A DNA stretch of 64,000 bases from Paludicola sp. MB14-C6 (GCF_030908625.1 NZ_CP133133.1:248001-312000); one strand, 5' to 3'; positions 45,926-56,170 are shown, counted from the stretch's first letter. Notes: generated by a model from the sequence alone, not told the origin. A program made the numbers and translations.

Positions 45926-45988
45926 TTGATAAAAGAGAATTTATCATCACCTGAATTTTCTGGTTATGATAAGGAAGGATGGTATTCT

Positions 45989-46909
45989 TTGACTTATTCT
46001 CAACAAGTGAAAAATGAATTATGTCATGGAAAATTTTCATGTGAAAACTGTCAAAAAGCATTTGTATATGGAATGTTATTAACAAGCAGAGGGGTTTCGA
46101 ATAAATCTTTCACAGTGAATACTGAAAATAAGTTAGTAGCTGATTTTTTAGCAGAAAATATTATTGACTTAACAGGTTCTATTGTTACTGTCCAACATCC
46201 TGATTTTCGTGAAAAAAATAAAAGGCCGATTTATACAGTTTCACTTGAAAATACTAATGATATAGAGAATATTCTTAAATTATACGATAAGAAAGCTGTG
46301 CTTGATAAAACAAGTATAAATTGGAGTATGATACGAAATATTTGTTGTCAAAACTCATTTTTGCGTGGGACATACTTATCTTGTGGCGCAATGAGCAATC
46401 CTGAAAAAGAATACCATTTAGAATTTTGTTTATCTAATGAATCAGTTTGTGATGATATTTTAGATTTACTCTATAATGTTGATCTTGACTTTAGAAAAGC
46501 GACAAGAGGAAAGAATTTTATTGCATACGTAAAAGAAAGTCAACAAATTGAAGATACGTTAACTTATCTTGGTGCAATTCGTTCTTCTATGGAGCTGATG
46601 AATTTAAAAATTGTTAAAGAAATAAGAAATACAGCTAATAGAAGGACAAATTGCGAAACAGCAAATATAGAAAAGACAGTAAATGCAGCGGTAACACAAA
46701 TAAGAAAAATCGAGTATTTATTAGAAACGAAAGGGTTAGACTTCTTACCAATCGAATTACAAGAAGCTGCTAAATTGCGGCTGAATAATCCTGATGCTTC
46801 ATTAAGCGAGCTTTGTGAATTATCTCCACAGAAGATTAGTCGATCTGGATTTAATCATAGAATTAAAAAGTTATGCACTATTTCTGATGAACTACGTAAT
46901 GAAAAATAG
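45989..46909 (+). CDS. whiA: DNA-binding protein WhiA
   Basis: A 306-residue regulator with a homing-endonuclease-like N-terminal domain (YSQQVKNELCHGKFSCENCQ onward, LRGTYLSCGAMSNPEKEYHL) and a C-terminal helix-turn-helix (NPDASLSELCELSPQKISRS, GFNHRIKK). The TTG at 45989 is chosen because the protein then starts at the conserved TYSQQVK and AAGGAAGGA lies 9 bases before it; a TTG at 45926 would add 21 residues that do not belong to the family. In Gram-positives WhiA affects division and sporulation. Confidence 0.92.
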   Translation: MTYSQQVKNELCHGKFSCENCQKAFVYGMLLTSRGVSNKSFTVNTENKLVADFLAENIIDLTGSIVTVQHPDFREKNKRPIYTVSLENTNDIENILKLYDKKAVLDKTSINWSMIRNICCQNSFLRGTYLSCGAMSNPEKEYHLEFCLSNESVCDDILDLLYNVDLDFRKATRGKNFIAYVKESQQIEDTLTYLGAIRSSMELMNLKIVKEIRNTANRRTNCETANIEKTVNAAVTQIRKIEYLLETKGLDFLPIELQEAAKLRLNNPDASLSELCELSPQKISRSGFNHRIKKLCTISDELRNEK

Positions 46910-46914
46910 TCGTA

Positions 46915-46942
46915 TTGATGAAAAATAAAGGCATAGTAAAAT
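46915..46942 (+). promoter_or_regulatory. possible promoter of dnaE
   Basis: TTGATG (46915-46920) and TAAAAT (46937-46942) with a 16-bp spacer, between whiA and dnaE. Confidence 0.45.
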
Positions 46943-46962
46943 AAAAAAGGAAGGTTATATAT

Positions 46963-49900
46963 TTGAAAAACTTTGTTCATTTACATTTACATACGGAATA
47001 TAGCCTTTTAGATGGAGCTTGTGTCATAAAGCGCCTTGTTCAAAAAGCTAAAGAGTTGAACCAAACAGCCATAGCTATTACAGATCATGGCTGTTTGTAT
47101 GGCGTTATAGATTTTTATAAAGAGTGTAAACGGGAAGGCATAAAACCTATTATTGGGTGTGAAGTATATGTCGCAAATAGAACTCGATTTGATAAAGTAC
47201 ATAAAATCGATTCAAGTCCATATCATTTAGTTTTATTGTGTAAAAATAATATAGGATATCAAAACTTAATTAAATTAGTTTCTGATGGATATATAGAAGG
47301 CTTTTATAATAAACCACGTATTGATCACGAACTTTTAGAAAAGCATCATGAGGGGCTTATAGCATTATCAGCATGTTTAGGCGGCGAAATACCGAGAGCG
47401 TTAATGGCAAATGATTATGAAAAAGCAAAACAGACAGCTTTGTTTTATAAAAATACATTTGGAGAAGATAATTTTTATATTGAAATACAAGATCACGATA
47501 TTCCTGAGCAAAAACGAATACTTCCATTATTGCAAAGACTAAGCGAGGAAATTGGTGTAGGGCTTGTTGCTACAAACGATGCACATTATATTAGCAAAGA
47601 AGATGCTAAAACGCAAGCAGTTTTAATGTGTATTCAAACAAATACCGTTTTAGGTGAAGAGAAAGCAATGGAATTCCCAACTCAAGAATTCTATGTGAAA
47701 TCTTATGAAGAAATGGATGAACGATTTCATTCATATAAAAATGCTCTTTCCAACACCTGCAAAATTGCAGAGATGTGTAATATTGAATTTGAATTTGGTG
47801 TTACAAAACTCCCTCGTTTTACAATTGAAAATGTAGATAATAATCAAGAATATTTTTATGAGCAATGTAGAAAAGGTTTAATTCGCCATTATGGAAATAA
47901 TATAGATGAATCGATTAAACAACGATTAGAGTACGAATTAGATATTATTACAAGGATGGGCTATATTGATTATTTTTTAATTGTATATGATTTTATTCGT
48001 TATGCAAAAGAAAATGATATTCCGGTAGGCCCCGGACGTGGCTCGGGAGCAGGTAGTTTAGCTGCTTACTGTATAGGAATTACAGGAATTGATCCAATGA
48101 AATATAATCTGCTTTTTGAAAGATTTTTAAATCCTGAGCGTATCAGTATGCCGGATTTTGATATTGACTTTTGCTATGAAAAGCGACAAAAGGTGATAGA
48201 TTATGTTGTACGAAAATATGGCAGTGACCATGTAGCACAAATTATAACATTCGGTACAATGGCTGCAAAAGGAGCAATCCGTGATGTAGGACGTGCTTTA
48301 GGTATGCCGTATCAAGCAGTAGATACGATTGCAAAGCTTATACCAGCAGAATTGAATATAACGATTGATAAAGCTTTGTTAATTTCTCAAGAGCTAAAAG
48401 CTGTCTATCAGTCTGATCCGAAAAGTAAAGAACTAATTGACATGGCGAGAAAACTAGAAGGAATGCCTCGCCATGCCTCTACACATGCTGCCGGAGTTGT
48501 AATCACCAGAGAAGCCGCAAGCTTTTATGTTCCATTACAAAAGAACGATGAATCAATAGTAACCCAATTTACTATGACGACATTAGAAGAACTAGGTTTG
48601 TTAAAAATGGACTTTTTAGGATTAAGAAACTTAACGGTAATTGATCATTGCGAAAAACAAATACGAAAGACAAATCCTAGTTTTTCAATAGAGAGTATTT
48701 CTTTAGAAGATAAAGCAGTTTTTGATATGTTATCAGAAGGAAATACACAAGGCGTATTCCAATTCGAATCAGCAGGAATGAAGCGTGTGTTATCACAATT
48801 AAAGCCGGAAAGCGTTGAAGATTTAATTGCCGTTATATCTTTGTATCGTCCGGGACCTATGGAATCTATTCCTAAATATATTAAAAATAGACATAACCCA
48901 AAGTTAATTACGTATAAGCATCCTTTATTAAAGCCAATACTAAATGTTACTTATGGATGCATTGTTTATCAAGAGCAGGTAATGCAAATTTGTAGACAGC
49001 TAGCAGGCTATTCATATGGACGGGCTGATTTAGTACGACGTGCGATGTCTAAAAAGAAAGCTGAAATAATGGAAAAAGAACGACATAATTTTATTTATGG
49101 TAAAGTAAATGATGATGGTTCAATTGAATGTGTTGGATGCATTGCAAATGGAGTAGATGAAGCTACCGCAAATAGTATATTTGATGAAATGTCAAGCTTT
49201 GCAGCTTATGCGTTTAATAAATCCCATGCAGCAGCATATGCATTTGTGTCTTATCAAACTGCATTTTTGAAATGTCATTATAAAAGAGAATATATGGCAG
49301 CACTTCTCACAAGTGTTTTAGGCAACACGGATAAAGTTATAGAATATATCGTAGAATGTAATGCACAAGGAATTAAAGTTCTCCCACCATCAATAAATTC
49401 AAGTGAAATTGGATTTACTGTAAATGATGAATGCTTGAATTTTGGGCTGCTAGCAGTTAAAAATTTAGGAAAAGCGGTTATAGAGAGTATTATATATGAA
49501 CGTCAGCAAAACGGGCCATATACTTCTCTTTATGATTTCATTGAGCGACTTTATGGTAAGGATTTAAATAAAAGAGCAATTGAAAGCCTAATAAAATGTG
49601 GTGCATTTGATTGCTTCGATAGTAACCGTAAAGAAATGATGTGTGCTTATGAAAAAATTGTTGAAACTATTGATTCTACCATTAAAAGAAATATATCAGG
49701 ACAATTAGACTTTTTTAATGCAAATAGTGTTGTAAAACCTGATTATATCATGCCAAAATTAGATGAGTATTCCGCAAGTGATCTACTTTCAATGGAAAAA
49801 GAGGTTACCGGCCTTTATGTGACCGGACATCCTTTAGATGCATTTCTGCCAATTGCAAAGCATTTTAAAACAACTCCGATTTTAGATCTACTAACCGATG

Positions 49901-50427
49901 TGAATGAGGAATTGCATAGCTACAAGGATGGGGATTGCGTAAAAATACTTTGTGTGATTCAATCAAAGAAAATGCAATTAACAAGAAATAAATCAATGAT
50001 GGCATTTGTAAATGTTGAAGATCAAACGGGAAGTATTGAAGTAGTTGTGTTTCCAAAGATATATGATCAATATTCACACTTACTTACCCAAAATAAAATA
50101 TTGCTTCTCTCAGGAAAAATAACGATACGTGAAGATGAGCAACCTAAAATTATTTGCGAATCTATTGTTGATAGTAGTCAATTAACACATGATACCCGAC
50201 CATCAGAATATTCAAAACTATATATTCGTTTAGCACGATATAATCAGGATGATGTAAATGAAGTTGTGAGTATTTTAAATGAGTATAATGGAACAATATG
50301 TGTATATTTACATTTTGCTGATATAAAGAAAACTGTTGCTTTAAAAGAGCATGGAGTTGGGTATACAAAAGAGCTTGAATCAAAGTTAACTAATATTGTT
50401 GGCGAAAAAAATATCGCCTTTCAGTAA
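46963..50427 (+). CDS. dnaE: DNA polymerase III subunit alpha, DnaE type
   Basis: Replicative polymerase of 1154 residues. The PHP domain is at the N-terminus (FVHLHLHTEYSLLDGA, TDHGCLYGV). The polymerase core holds the catalytic aspartates in MPDFDIDFCYEKR; GPGRGSGAGSLAAYC is nearby. The tandem helix-hairpin-helix and the OB fold are near 770-1070. It is the DnaE1-like form lacking the PolC 3'-5' exonuclease domain. The start is TTG behind AAGGAAGG. Clostridia usually carry a separate PolC elsewhere. Confidence 0.95.
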   Translation: MKNFVHLHLHTEYSLLDGACVIKRLVQKAKELNQTAIAITDHGCLYGVIDFYKECKREGIKPIIGCEVYVANRTRFDKVHKIDSSPYHLVLLCKNNIGYQNLIKLVSDGYIEGFYNKPRIDHELLEKHHEGLIALSACLGGEIPRALMANDYEKAKQTALFYKNTFGEDNFYIEIQDHDIPEQKRILPLLQRLSEEIGVGLVATNDAHYISKEDAKTQAVLMCIQTNTVLGEEKAMEFPTQEFYVKSYEEMDERFHSYKNALSNTCKIAEMCNIEFEFGVTKLPRFTIENVDNNQEYFYEQCRKGLIRHYGNNIDESIKQRLEYELDIITRMGYIDYFLIVYDFIRYAKENDIPVGPGRGSGAGSLAAYCIGITGIDPMKYNLLFERFLNPERISMPDFDIDFCYEKRQKVIDYVVRKYGSDHVAQIITFGTMAAKGAIRDVGRALGMPYQAVDTIAKLIPAELNITIDKALLISQELKAVYQSDPKSKELIDMARKLEGMPRHASTHAAGVVITREAASFYVPLQKNDESIVTQFTMTTLEELGLLKMDFLGLRNLTVIDHCEKQIRKTNPSFSIESISLEDKAVFDMLSEGNTQGVFQFESAGMKRVLSQLKPESVEDLIAVISLYRPGPMESIPKYIKNRHNPKLITYKHPLLKPILNVTYGCIVYQEQVMQICRQLAGYSYGRADLVRRAMSKKKAEIMEKERHNFIYGKVNDDGSIECVGCIANGVDEATANSIFDEMSSFAAYAFNKSHAAAYAFVSYQTAFLKCHYKREYMAALLTSVLGNTDKVIEYIVECNAQGIKVLPPSINSSEIGFTVNDECLNFGLLAVKNLGKAVIESIIYERQQNGPYTSLYDFIERLYGKDLNKRAIESLIKCGAFDCFDSNRKEMMCAYEKIVETIDSTIKRNISGQLDFFNANSVVKPDYIMPKLDEYSASDLLSMEKEVTGLYVTGHPLDAFLPIAKHFKTTPILDLLTDVNEELHSYKDGDCVKILCVIQSKKMQLTRNKSMMAFVNVEDQTGSIEVVVFPKIYDQYSHLLTQNKILLLSGKITIREDEQPKIICESIVDSSQLTHDTRPSEYSKLYIRLARYNQDDVNEVVSILNEYNGTICVYLHFADIKKTVALKEHGVGYTKELESKLTNIVGEKNIAFQ

Positions 50428-50445
50428 TTTAATTAGTAATTTTAG

Positions 50446-50473
50446 TTGACATATTTATTTAATTGAGTAAAAT
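50446..50473 (+). promoter_or_regulatory. consensus promoter of pfkA
   Basis: TTGACA (50446-50451) and TAAAAT (50468-50473) with a 16-bp spacer, giving a leader of about 50 nt. Confidence 0.78.
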
Positions 50474-50529
50474 TAAATATGTATGGTATTAAAATAATTG
50501 TTTAAGATAGAGATTAGGAGGAAAAAACA

Positions 50530-51495
50530 ATGGAACAAAAAACAATAGGCATTTTAACCAGTGGGGGTGACGCACCAGGTATGAATGCCGCTGTTCGTGC
50601 AGTTGTTAGAACAGCAATCAAAAAAGGATTCAAAGTAGTAGGGATTGAAAGAGGTTATAACGGCCTTATTAATGGTGAACTAATTGAAATGGATATGCGT
50701 TCTGTTTCCGATATTATTCATCGTGGAGGAACTGTTTTATATACTGCTAGATGTAAAGAATTTAGAGAACTTCCAGGTATTTTGAAAGCAAAAGAAACTT
50801 GTATTCAAAATAACATTTGTGGTATTGTTGTAATTGGTGGAGACGGATCTTTTAGAGGTGCTGCTGACTTATCTGCGCAAGGTATTCCATGTGTTGGTAT
50901 TCCGGGTACCATCGATAACGATATTTCTTGTACTGAGTATACAATTGGCTACGATACTGCTATGAATACAGCAGTTGAAATGGTTGATAAACTACGCGAT
51001 ACTGCGCAATCTCATGATCGTTGCAGCGTAGTAGAAGTTATGGGCCGTCATGCTGGCTATATTGCATTAAATGCTGGTATTGCTTGTGGAGCAACTTCTA
51101 TTATGGTACCTGAAGTAAAAACTGATGTAGAAGATGTAATTAAAAAAATTAAGATTTCTCAACAACTAGGTAAACATCACTATATTATTATGGTTGCTGA
51201 AGGTATTGGAAATGTAGAAGAAATTGCAAAACGTATTGAAGCTGAAACCGGAATAGAGTCAAGAGGCACTGTTCTTGGTCACGTTCAACGTGGTGGTAAC
51301 CCAACAGTAAGAGATAGAGTAGTAGCTAGCCAAATGGGCTATTACGCTGTTGAATTATTAGAAAAAGGTATCGGAAACAGAGTTATTGGATTAAAAGATA
51401 ATAAAATGGTTGATTATGATATTCAAGAAGCTTTAAAGATGAAAAAACCTTTTGAAGAAGACTTATTTAGAATTGCAAACGATATTTCGTTTTAA
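50530..51495 (+). CDS. pfkA: ATP-dependent 6-phosphofructokinase
   Basis: Commits fructose-6-phosphate to glycolysis. The 321 residues follow the bacterial ATP-PFK fold: GILTSGGDAPGMNAAVRAVV (7-26), IGGDGSFRGA, the substrate loop PGTIDNDISCTEYTIG with the catalytic Asp, MGRHAGYIAL and LGHVQRGGNPTVRD. GGDGS points to ATP rather than pyrophosphate as donor. It has TTAGGAGG before the start and its own promoter and terminator. Confidence 0.95.
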   Translation: MEQKTIGILTSGGDAPGMNAAVRAVVRTAIKKGFKVVGIERGYNGLINGELIEMDMRSVSDIIHRGGTVLYTARCKEFRELPGILKAKETCIQNNICGIVVIGGDGSFRGAADLSAQGIPCVGIPGTIDNDISCTEYTIGYDTAMNTAVEMVDKLRDTAQSHDRCSVVEVMGRHAGYIALNAGIACGATSIMVPEVKTDVEDVIKKIKISQQLGKHHYIIMVAEGIGNVEEIAKRIEAETGIESRGTVLGHVQRGGNPTVRDRVVASQMGYYAVELLEKGIGNRVIGLKDNKMVDYDIQEALKMKKPFEEDLFRIANDISF

Positions 51496-51505
51496 TGAAA
51501 CAAAC

Positions 51506-51537
51506 AAAACAGCTGTGAGGTTTCACAGCTGTTTTCT
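51506..51537 (+). terminator. terminator of pfkA
   Basis: 13-bp stem AAAACAGCTGTGA / TCACAGCTGTTTT with a 4-nt loop, ending in TTTT. Confidence 0.9.
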
Positions 51538-51632
51538 ACTAATAGATGTATTCTATTATAGCAAATATCACATAATATTATAAGTGTGCTTCTTATTTTA
51601 ACTTAAAGCCTATGGCGGACAGGAGATAACTT

Positions 51633-52910
51633 ATGGATTGTAATTTTAATTCAATTGAAATAGCAGAAGGAGTTCATTTTAACAGCATAATTGATAAAAG
51701 GTTCAAGACCAATAAAATATCAATTAACTTTATTACAGAACTTAAAAAAGAAACTGTAACATCTAACGCTATTATTCCATTTTTATTAAAAAAGGGATAT
51801 AACGGTTGCTCAGACTATACAATTTTTAATCAGCAATTAGAAGAGCTCTATGGAGCTTATGTAGCAAGCTATGTTCAAAAAGTAGGAGATTATCAAGTAG
51901 TTTCTTTATCTATTACAAGCATTGATGATGTATATGCTTTAAATAATGATGAAATTACAAGTAAAACAGCGTCCATACTTTGTGAAATGGCTTTTAACCC
52001 AATCTTAGAAAATGGAGTATTTCCATTAAAAGATGTTGAAATTGAAAAAACAGCTTTAATTGATACTATTGAAGCGGAAGTTAATGAAAAACGTATTTAT
52101 GCAATCAATAACCTTGTAAAAGTAATGTGTTCTAATGAACCTTTTGGTATCTCAAAATATGGGTACACTGAGCAGGTTGCTTTGCTAACGCCAGAAACAA
52201 TTAAAACTGCATATGACAATTTAATAAAACATTCCAGAGTAGAAATTATGTTTACAGGTAGTGGAAATGATAAAACTGCTATTGATGTGTTTAAAGCTAA
52301 AATGAGTAGCGTAAATCGTTCTTATCAAATTCTTAACCCTATTGCAACTCATTCACAATTGCAACAAACGGTTGAGCAAACTGATCATATGACAGTAAGC
52401 CAATCTAAGATGGTTTTAGGTTTTGGTAATGGATTGGAACCATCTAGCAACTTAATAACTGCAACAAAACTTATGGTTGCTTTATACGGGGGGACACCAT
52501 CTTCTAAGTTGTTTCTAAATGTGCGTGAGAAATTAAGTTTATGCTACTATTGTGCTGCTCGTTACGATCGATTTAAAGGTATTATGATGGTTGACTGTGG
52601 CGTGGAAAATCAGAATATAGAAAAAGCAAAAACTGAAATATTATCACAATTAGATGCGATTAAAAAAGGTGAAATTACGGATGATGAAATTCGTAATGCA
52701 GCTTTAAGCTTAGTAAACGCCTTAAAATCAGTTTATGATTCAGATGCTTCAATAGAATCTTGGTATCTCGGCCAAGTTTTAAGTGGAACAAATATATCTC
52801 CTTTGCAAGAAGTTGATAAGGTAAACAACGTTACTAAAGAGTGTATAATTGAAGCTGCAAATCGTTGTACTCTAGATGCAGTTTATGTTTTAACAGGAAA
52901 AGAGGTGTAA
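51633..52910 (+). CDS. yfmF: M16-family peptidase-like protein YfmF (catalytic site lost)
   Basis: A 425-residue M16-fold protein. At the position of the usual HXXEH zinc site the sequence reads FLLKKGYNGCSDYTIFNQQ, so the metal ligands are missing and it is probably the non-catalytic half of a pair with the next gene. LEELYGAYVASYVQK and the C-terminal KLFLNVREKLSLCYYC region are conserved in the family. YfmF/YfmH are linked in Bacillus to 5-aminopentanol modification of elongation factor P. The start has AGGAGA. The two genes are 4 nt apart. Confidence 0.85.
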   Translation: MDCNFNSIEIAEGVHFNSIIDKRFKTNKISINFITELKKETVTSNAIIPFLLKKGYNGCSDYTIFNQQLEELYGAYVASYVQKVGDYQVVSLSITSIDDVYALNNDEITSKTASILCEMAFNPILENGVFPLKDVEIEKTALIDTIEAEVNEKRIYAINNLVKVMCSNEPFGISKYGYTEQVALLTPETIKTAYDNLIKHSRVEIMFTGSGNDKTAIDVFKAKMSSVNRSYQILNPIATHSQLQQTVEQTDHMTVSQSKMVLGFGNGLEPSSNLITATKLMVALYGGTPSSKLFLNVREKLSLCYYCAARYDRFKGIMMVDCGVENQNIEKAKTEILSQLDAIKKGEITDDEIRNAALSLVNALKSVYDSDASIESWYLGQVLSGTNISPLQEVDKVNNVTKECIIEAANRCTLDAVYVLTGKEV

Positions 52911-52914
52911 GCTG

Positions 52915-54192
52915 ATGAAAAAACAAACAATTCAAAATAATATATTAAAAGAAGAATATTATAGTTTTACACACGAATCAGGTTTGACTATTCTGCTGTA
53001 TCCTATGCAAGGCTATTCAAGCTCTTACGCTCTATTTGGAACAAAATATGGTTCAATCGATACCACTTTTAAAACACATTCCGATGAAACCTATGTGACG
53101 GTACCGGAAGGAATAGCCCATTTTTTAGAGCATAAGTTATTTGAAAGCGAAGACGGCGATGCTTTTTCTTTGTTTGCAAAGACCGGTGCTTCTGCGAATG
53201 CATATACTTCTTTTGATAAAACTTGCTATTTATTCTCTACGACTGATAACTTTGCTGAATCCTTAAAGGCGTTGGTTGGCTTTGTACAATCTCCATATTT
53301 TACAGAAGAAACCGTAAAAAAAGAGCAGGGCATTATTGGTCAAGAAATTAAAATGTATGAAGATGATCCGAATTGGAGAGTATTTTTCAATTTATTAGTT
53401 GCAATGTATCATAACAATCCGGTACGTATTGATATTGCAGGAACAGTAGACAGCATATCTAAAATCGATAAAGATTTATTGTATCGTTGTTATCATACTT
53501 TTTATAATCTTAGCAATATGGTTATTTCTATTGCTGGTAATTTTGATGTTGACCAAGCTATTGAAATTATTGAATCAAATTTAAAATCAATAGAAAAAGT
53601 TGAAGTTTCAACCAAAACACCAGATGAACCCAAAGCAGTAGCAAAGCCAGAATATATTCAAGCACTTCATGTTGCATCACCTTTATTTAATGTAGGATAT
53701 AAAGAGCTTCCCGTTAATGAATCAGAAGAACTTTCAATTCAATTAAAATATGAGCTTATTTTGAATGCAGTAGTAGGCAAGAGTACAAAACTTTACAAAG
53801 AAATGTATGATGAGGGAATTATCAATTCTACATTCGGTAAAGAAGTATTTTGTGGAAGAGGATATTTAGCTAATATTTTTGCTGGTGAATCAAAACAGCC
53901 ACAATTAGTGAAAGAAAAAATCAACACTGCAATTCAATGTTTAAAGAAAACAGGAATTGATGAAACCACCTTTGAACGTATTCGTAAGTCTATGTATGGT
54001 AGAATTATTATGAATTTTAATGATGTAGATGAAGTAGCAAACGATATGGTTTCTTCCTACTTTTCAAATAACAGTATTTATGATACAATAAATATAATTT
54101 CTGAATTAAAATGTGATGAGGTTAATAGCCTTCTAAAATCATCTTTTCAAGAGGAATGTTTAGCAATATCTATTATTAACCCAATTTCTTAG
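52915..54192 (+). CDS. yfmH: M16-family zinc metallopeptidase YfmH
   Basis: A 425-residue partner of YfmF with an intact HXXEH site in GIAHFLEHKLFES, SANAYTSFDKTCYLF downstream and the distal Glu in VKKEQGIIGQEIKMYED. M16 peptidases act as two-domain clamps, and here the active (this gene) and inactive (previous gene) halves are separate and of equal length. The substrate is unknown; a role in EF-P modification is assumed from the Bacillus pair. Confidence 0.88.
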   Translation: MKKQTIQNNILKEEYYSFTHESGLTILLYPMQGYSSSYALFGTKYGSIDTTFKTHSDETYVTVPEGIAHFLEHKLFESEDGDAFSLFAKTGASANAYTSFDKTCYLFSTTDNFAESLKALVGFVQSPYFTEETVKKEQGIIGQEIKMYEDDPNWRVFFNLLVAMYHNNPVRIDIAGTVDSISKIDKDLLYRCYHTFYNLSNMVISIAGNFDVDQAIEIIESNLKSIEKVEVSTKTPDEPKAVAKPEYIQALHVASPLFNVGYKELPVNESEELSIQLKYELILNAVVGKSTKLYKEMYDEGIINSTFGKEVFCGRGYLANIFAGESKQPQLVKEKINTAIQCLKKTGIDETTFERIRKSMYGRIIMNFNDVDEVANDMVSSYFSNNSIYDTINIISELKCDEVNSLLKSSFQEECLAISIINPIS

Positions 54193-54201
54193 TATGTTTT
54201 T

Positions 54202-54234
54202 AGTATAGATGCAATTATATATTGCATCTATACT
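54202..54234 (+). terminator. 14-bp hairpin after yfmH
   Basis: Perfect arms AGTATAGATGCAAT / ATTGCATCTATACT around a 5-nt loop. No strong U run follows, so termination is uncertain; it may also stabilise or process the transcript before lgt. Confidence 0.5.
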
Positions 54235-54270
54235 TCATTCATAAAATTAAAGCATGGAGGTATTGTACAT

Positions 54271-55311
54271 ATGGAAAAAATCTTAGAGTTTCCCAAATTA
54301 GGAATAGAACTAAAATTTCATAATTCCTTTTCAATCGGCTCTTTTGAAATTGCTTACTATGGCGTTATCATTGCACTTGGTTTATTACTTGCTTTAATCT
54401 ATGCTCTAAAGAAATTCAAACAAGTTGGAGTAGATAGCGATAAAGCAATCGATGCGATCATTGGTGGTATTATCGGTGGAATAATTGGCGCACGATTATA
54501 TTATGTTGCATTTTCTTGGGATTCCTATAAGGATAATTTCTGGTCAATTTTCGATATTCGTAGTGGCGGTATGGCCATTTATGGTGGTATTATCGGTGCG
54601 TTATTAGTAGGCTTAATTATAGCTAAAATTAGGAAAATCAAATTACTTCCATTGCTTGATGTTGTAGGAATAGGATTTTTAATTGGACAAGGTATTGGCA
54701 GATGGGGCAATTTTTTCAATGTAGAGGCGTTTGGCGGAAATACCAATATGCCATGGGGAATGACAAGTCCCTCAATCGTTTCTTATTTAGAAAGCCAAAT
54801 GAGCTATTTTAATAGTATTGGTGTAAAAGTAGATCCATCTATTCCAGTACATCCATGCTTCTTATATGAATCAATTTGGTGTTTGGTTGGCTTCGTTATA
54901 CTACATTTTTATTTTAAACACAGAAAATTTGATGGCGAAGTTTTTTTAATGTATTTAGGCTATTACGGATTAGGCAGATTCTTTATAGAAGGTATGCGTA
55001 CTGACAGCTTGATGCTTGGTACATTAAGAGTATCTCAAGTACTTGCTGGCTTATTGGTAATAGCATCTATTATTGCAATTATAGTAATTCGTATGAAAAT
55101 TAGAAATCATCATGATCCTGAATATCTAAAACTTTTTGCTTTAACCGAAGAAGGACAAGCAATTGTAAATGCTCCAACTAAAAAGCAAGGAAAGTCTTCT
55201 TTAATGAAAAAGAGTGAAAAGGAAGATAACGAAGAACTATCAGAGTTTGAAAATCAAACAGAAAAAGTTGCTGACATACAAGAAGAAAAAGGTGAGAATA
55301 TTGATGGCTAA
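54271..55311 (+). CDS. lgt: prolipoprotein diacylglyceryl transferase
   Basis: Attaches diacylglycerol to lipobox cysteines of prelipoproteins. The 346-residue membrane protein has the signature region GQGIGRWGNFFNVEAFGG (about 147-164), an earlier YYGVIIALG (N-terminus), and the C-terminal LYLGYYGLGRFFIEGMR-like LGYYGLGRFFIEGMRTDS. After the last helix (about residue 280) a charged tail of 65 residues extends into the cytosol; it is longer than in most Lgt proteins. folD starts within its last codons, so the two are coupled. The ApbE and FMN lipoproteins here are presumed clients. Confidence 0.93.
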   Translation: MEKILEFPKLGIELKFHNSFSIGSFEIAYYGVIIALGLLLALIYALKKFKQVGVDSDKAIDAIIGGIIGGIIGARLYYVAFSWDSYKDNFWSIFDIRSGGMAIYGGIIGALLVGLIIAKIRKIKLLPLLDVVGIGFLIGQGIGRWGNFFNVEAFGGNTNMPWGMTSPSIVSYLESQMSYFNSIGVKVDPSIPVHPCFLYESIWCLVGFVILHFYFKHRKFDGEVFLMYLGYYGLGRFFIEGMRTDSLMLGTLRVSQVLAGLLVIASIIAIIVIRMKIRNHHDPEYLKLFALTEEGQAIVNAPTKKQGKSSLMKKSEKEDNEELSEFENQTEKVADIQEEKGENIDG

Positions 55312-56167
55312 TATTATTGATGGAAAAAAACTATCATCAGAGATTAAGCAATTTGTAAAAAAAGAAGTTGCTGAATTAAAGGATAAGGGCATAGAAGTAG
55401 GACTTGCTGTCGTAATTGTAGGTAATAATGCTGCTTCTAGAGTATATGTAAATTCAAAAAAGAAAAATTGCGCTGAATTAGGAATTGAATCACGTGAATA
55501 TGCATTAGCTGAAGAAACAACAGAACAAGAGCTATTAGCTCTTGTAGAGAAATTAAATATTGATTCTAAAATAAACGGAATTTTAGTTCAATTGCCATTA
55601 CCTAAACATATTGATGAGAAGAAAATTATTGCGGCAATTTCACCTTTAAAAGATGTAGATGCATTTCATGCAAATAGTGTTGGAAAAATCATGATAGGTG
55701 ATTATGATTTTTTACCTTGTACGCCTGCCGGTTGTATGGATTTAATTCATTCAACTGGAGTTGATGTATGTGGTAAACATTGTGTTGTAGTTGGAAGAAG
55801 TAATATCGTTGGAAAGCCTATGGCTATGTTATTATTACACGAAAGTGGAACTGTAACAATTTGTCACTCTAAAACTACTAACCTAGCTGAAATATGCAGA
55901 CAAGCAGATATCTTAGTTGCTGCAGTTGGTAAAGCAAACATTATAACAGCAGACATGGTTAAACCGGGCGCAATTGTTATAGATGTTGGAATGAACCGCT
56001 TAGAGAATGGAAAGCTTTGCGGTGATGTTGATTTTGAAAATGTGAGCAAAGTTGCAGGCCATATTACTCCTGTACCTGGTGGTGTTGGTCCTATGACAAT
56101 TGCGACATTGATGAAAAATACAATGATTGCCGCTAAATTGCAAAATAATTTAATGACGTTAAAATAA
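55304..56167 (+). CDS. folD: bifunctional methylenetetrahydrofolate dehydrogenase/cyclohydrolase
   Basis: Interconverts one-carbon tetrahydrofolates. The 287 residues start MANIIDGKKLSSEI; YVNSKKKNCAELGI holds the catalytic Lys, GILVQLPLPKHI and PCTPAGCMDL bind folate, and VVVGRSNIVGKP binds NADP. The C-terminal PVPGGVGPMTIATLMKN is family typical. The ATG at 55304 follows AGGTGAG and overlaps lgt by 8 nt; upstream in-frame codons belong to lgt sequence in another frame. Confidence 0.95.
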   Translation: MANIIDGKKLSSEIKQFVKKEVAELKDKGIEVGLAVVIVGNNAASRVYVNSKKKNCAELGIESREYALAEETTEQELLALVEKLNIDSKINGILVQLPLPKHIDEKKIIAAISPLKDVDAFHANSVGKIMIGDYDFLPCTPAGCMDLIHSTGVDVCGKHCVVVGRSNIVGKPMAMLLLHESGTVTICHSKTTNLAEICRQADILVAAVGKANIITADMVKPGAIVIDVGMNRLENGKLCGDVDFENVSKVAGHITPVPGGVGPMTIATLMKNTMIAAKLQNNLMTLK

Positions 56168-56170
56168 TGC

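Noticed and set aside
51633..54192. Tandem duplication of one peptidase gene (both 425 residues)
   Set aside because: Equal length is coincidental; the sequences diverge strongly and only the second keeps HXXEH, as in the known YfmF/YfmH pair.
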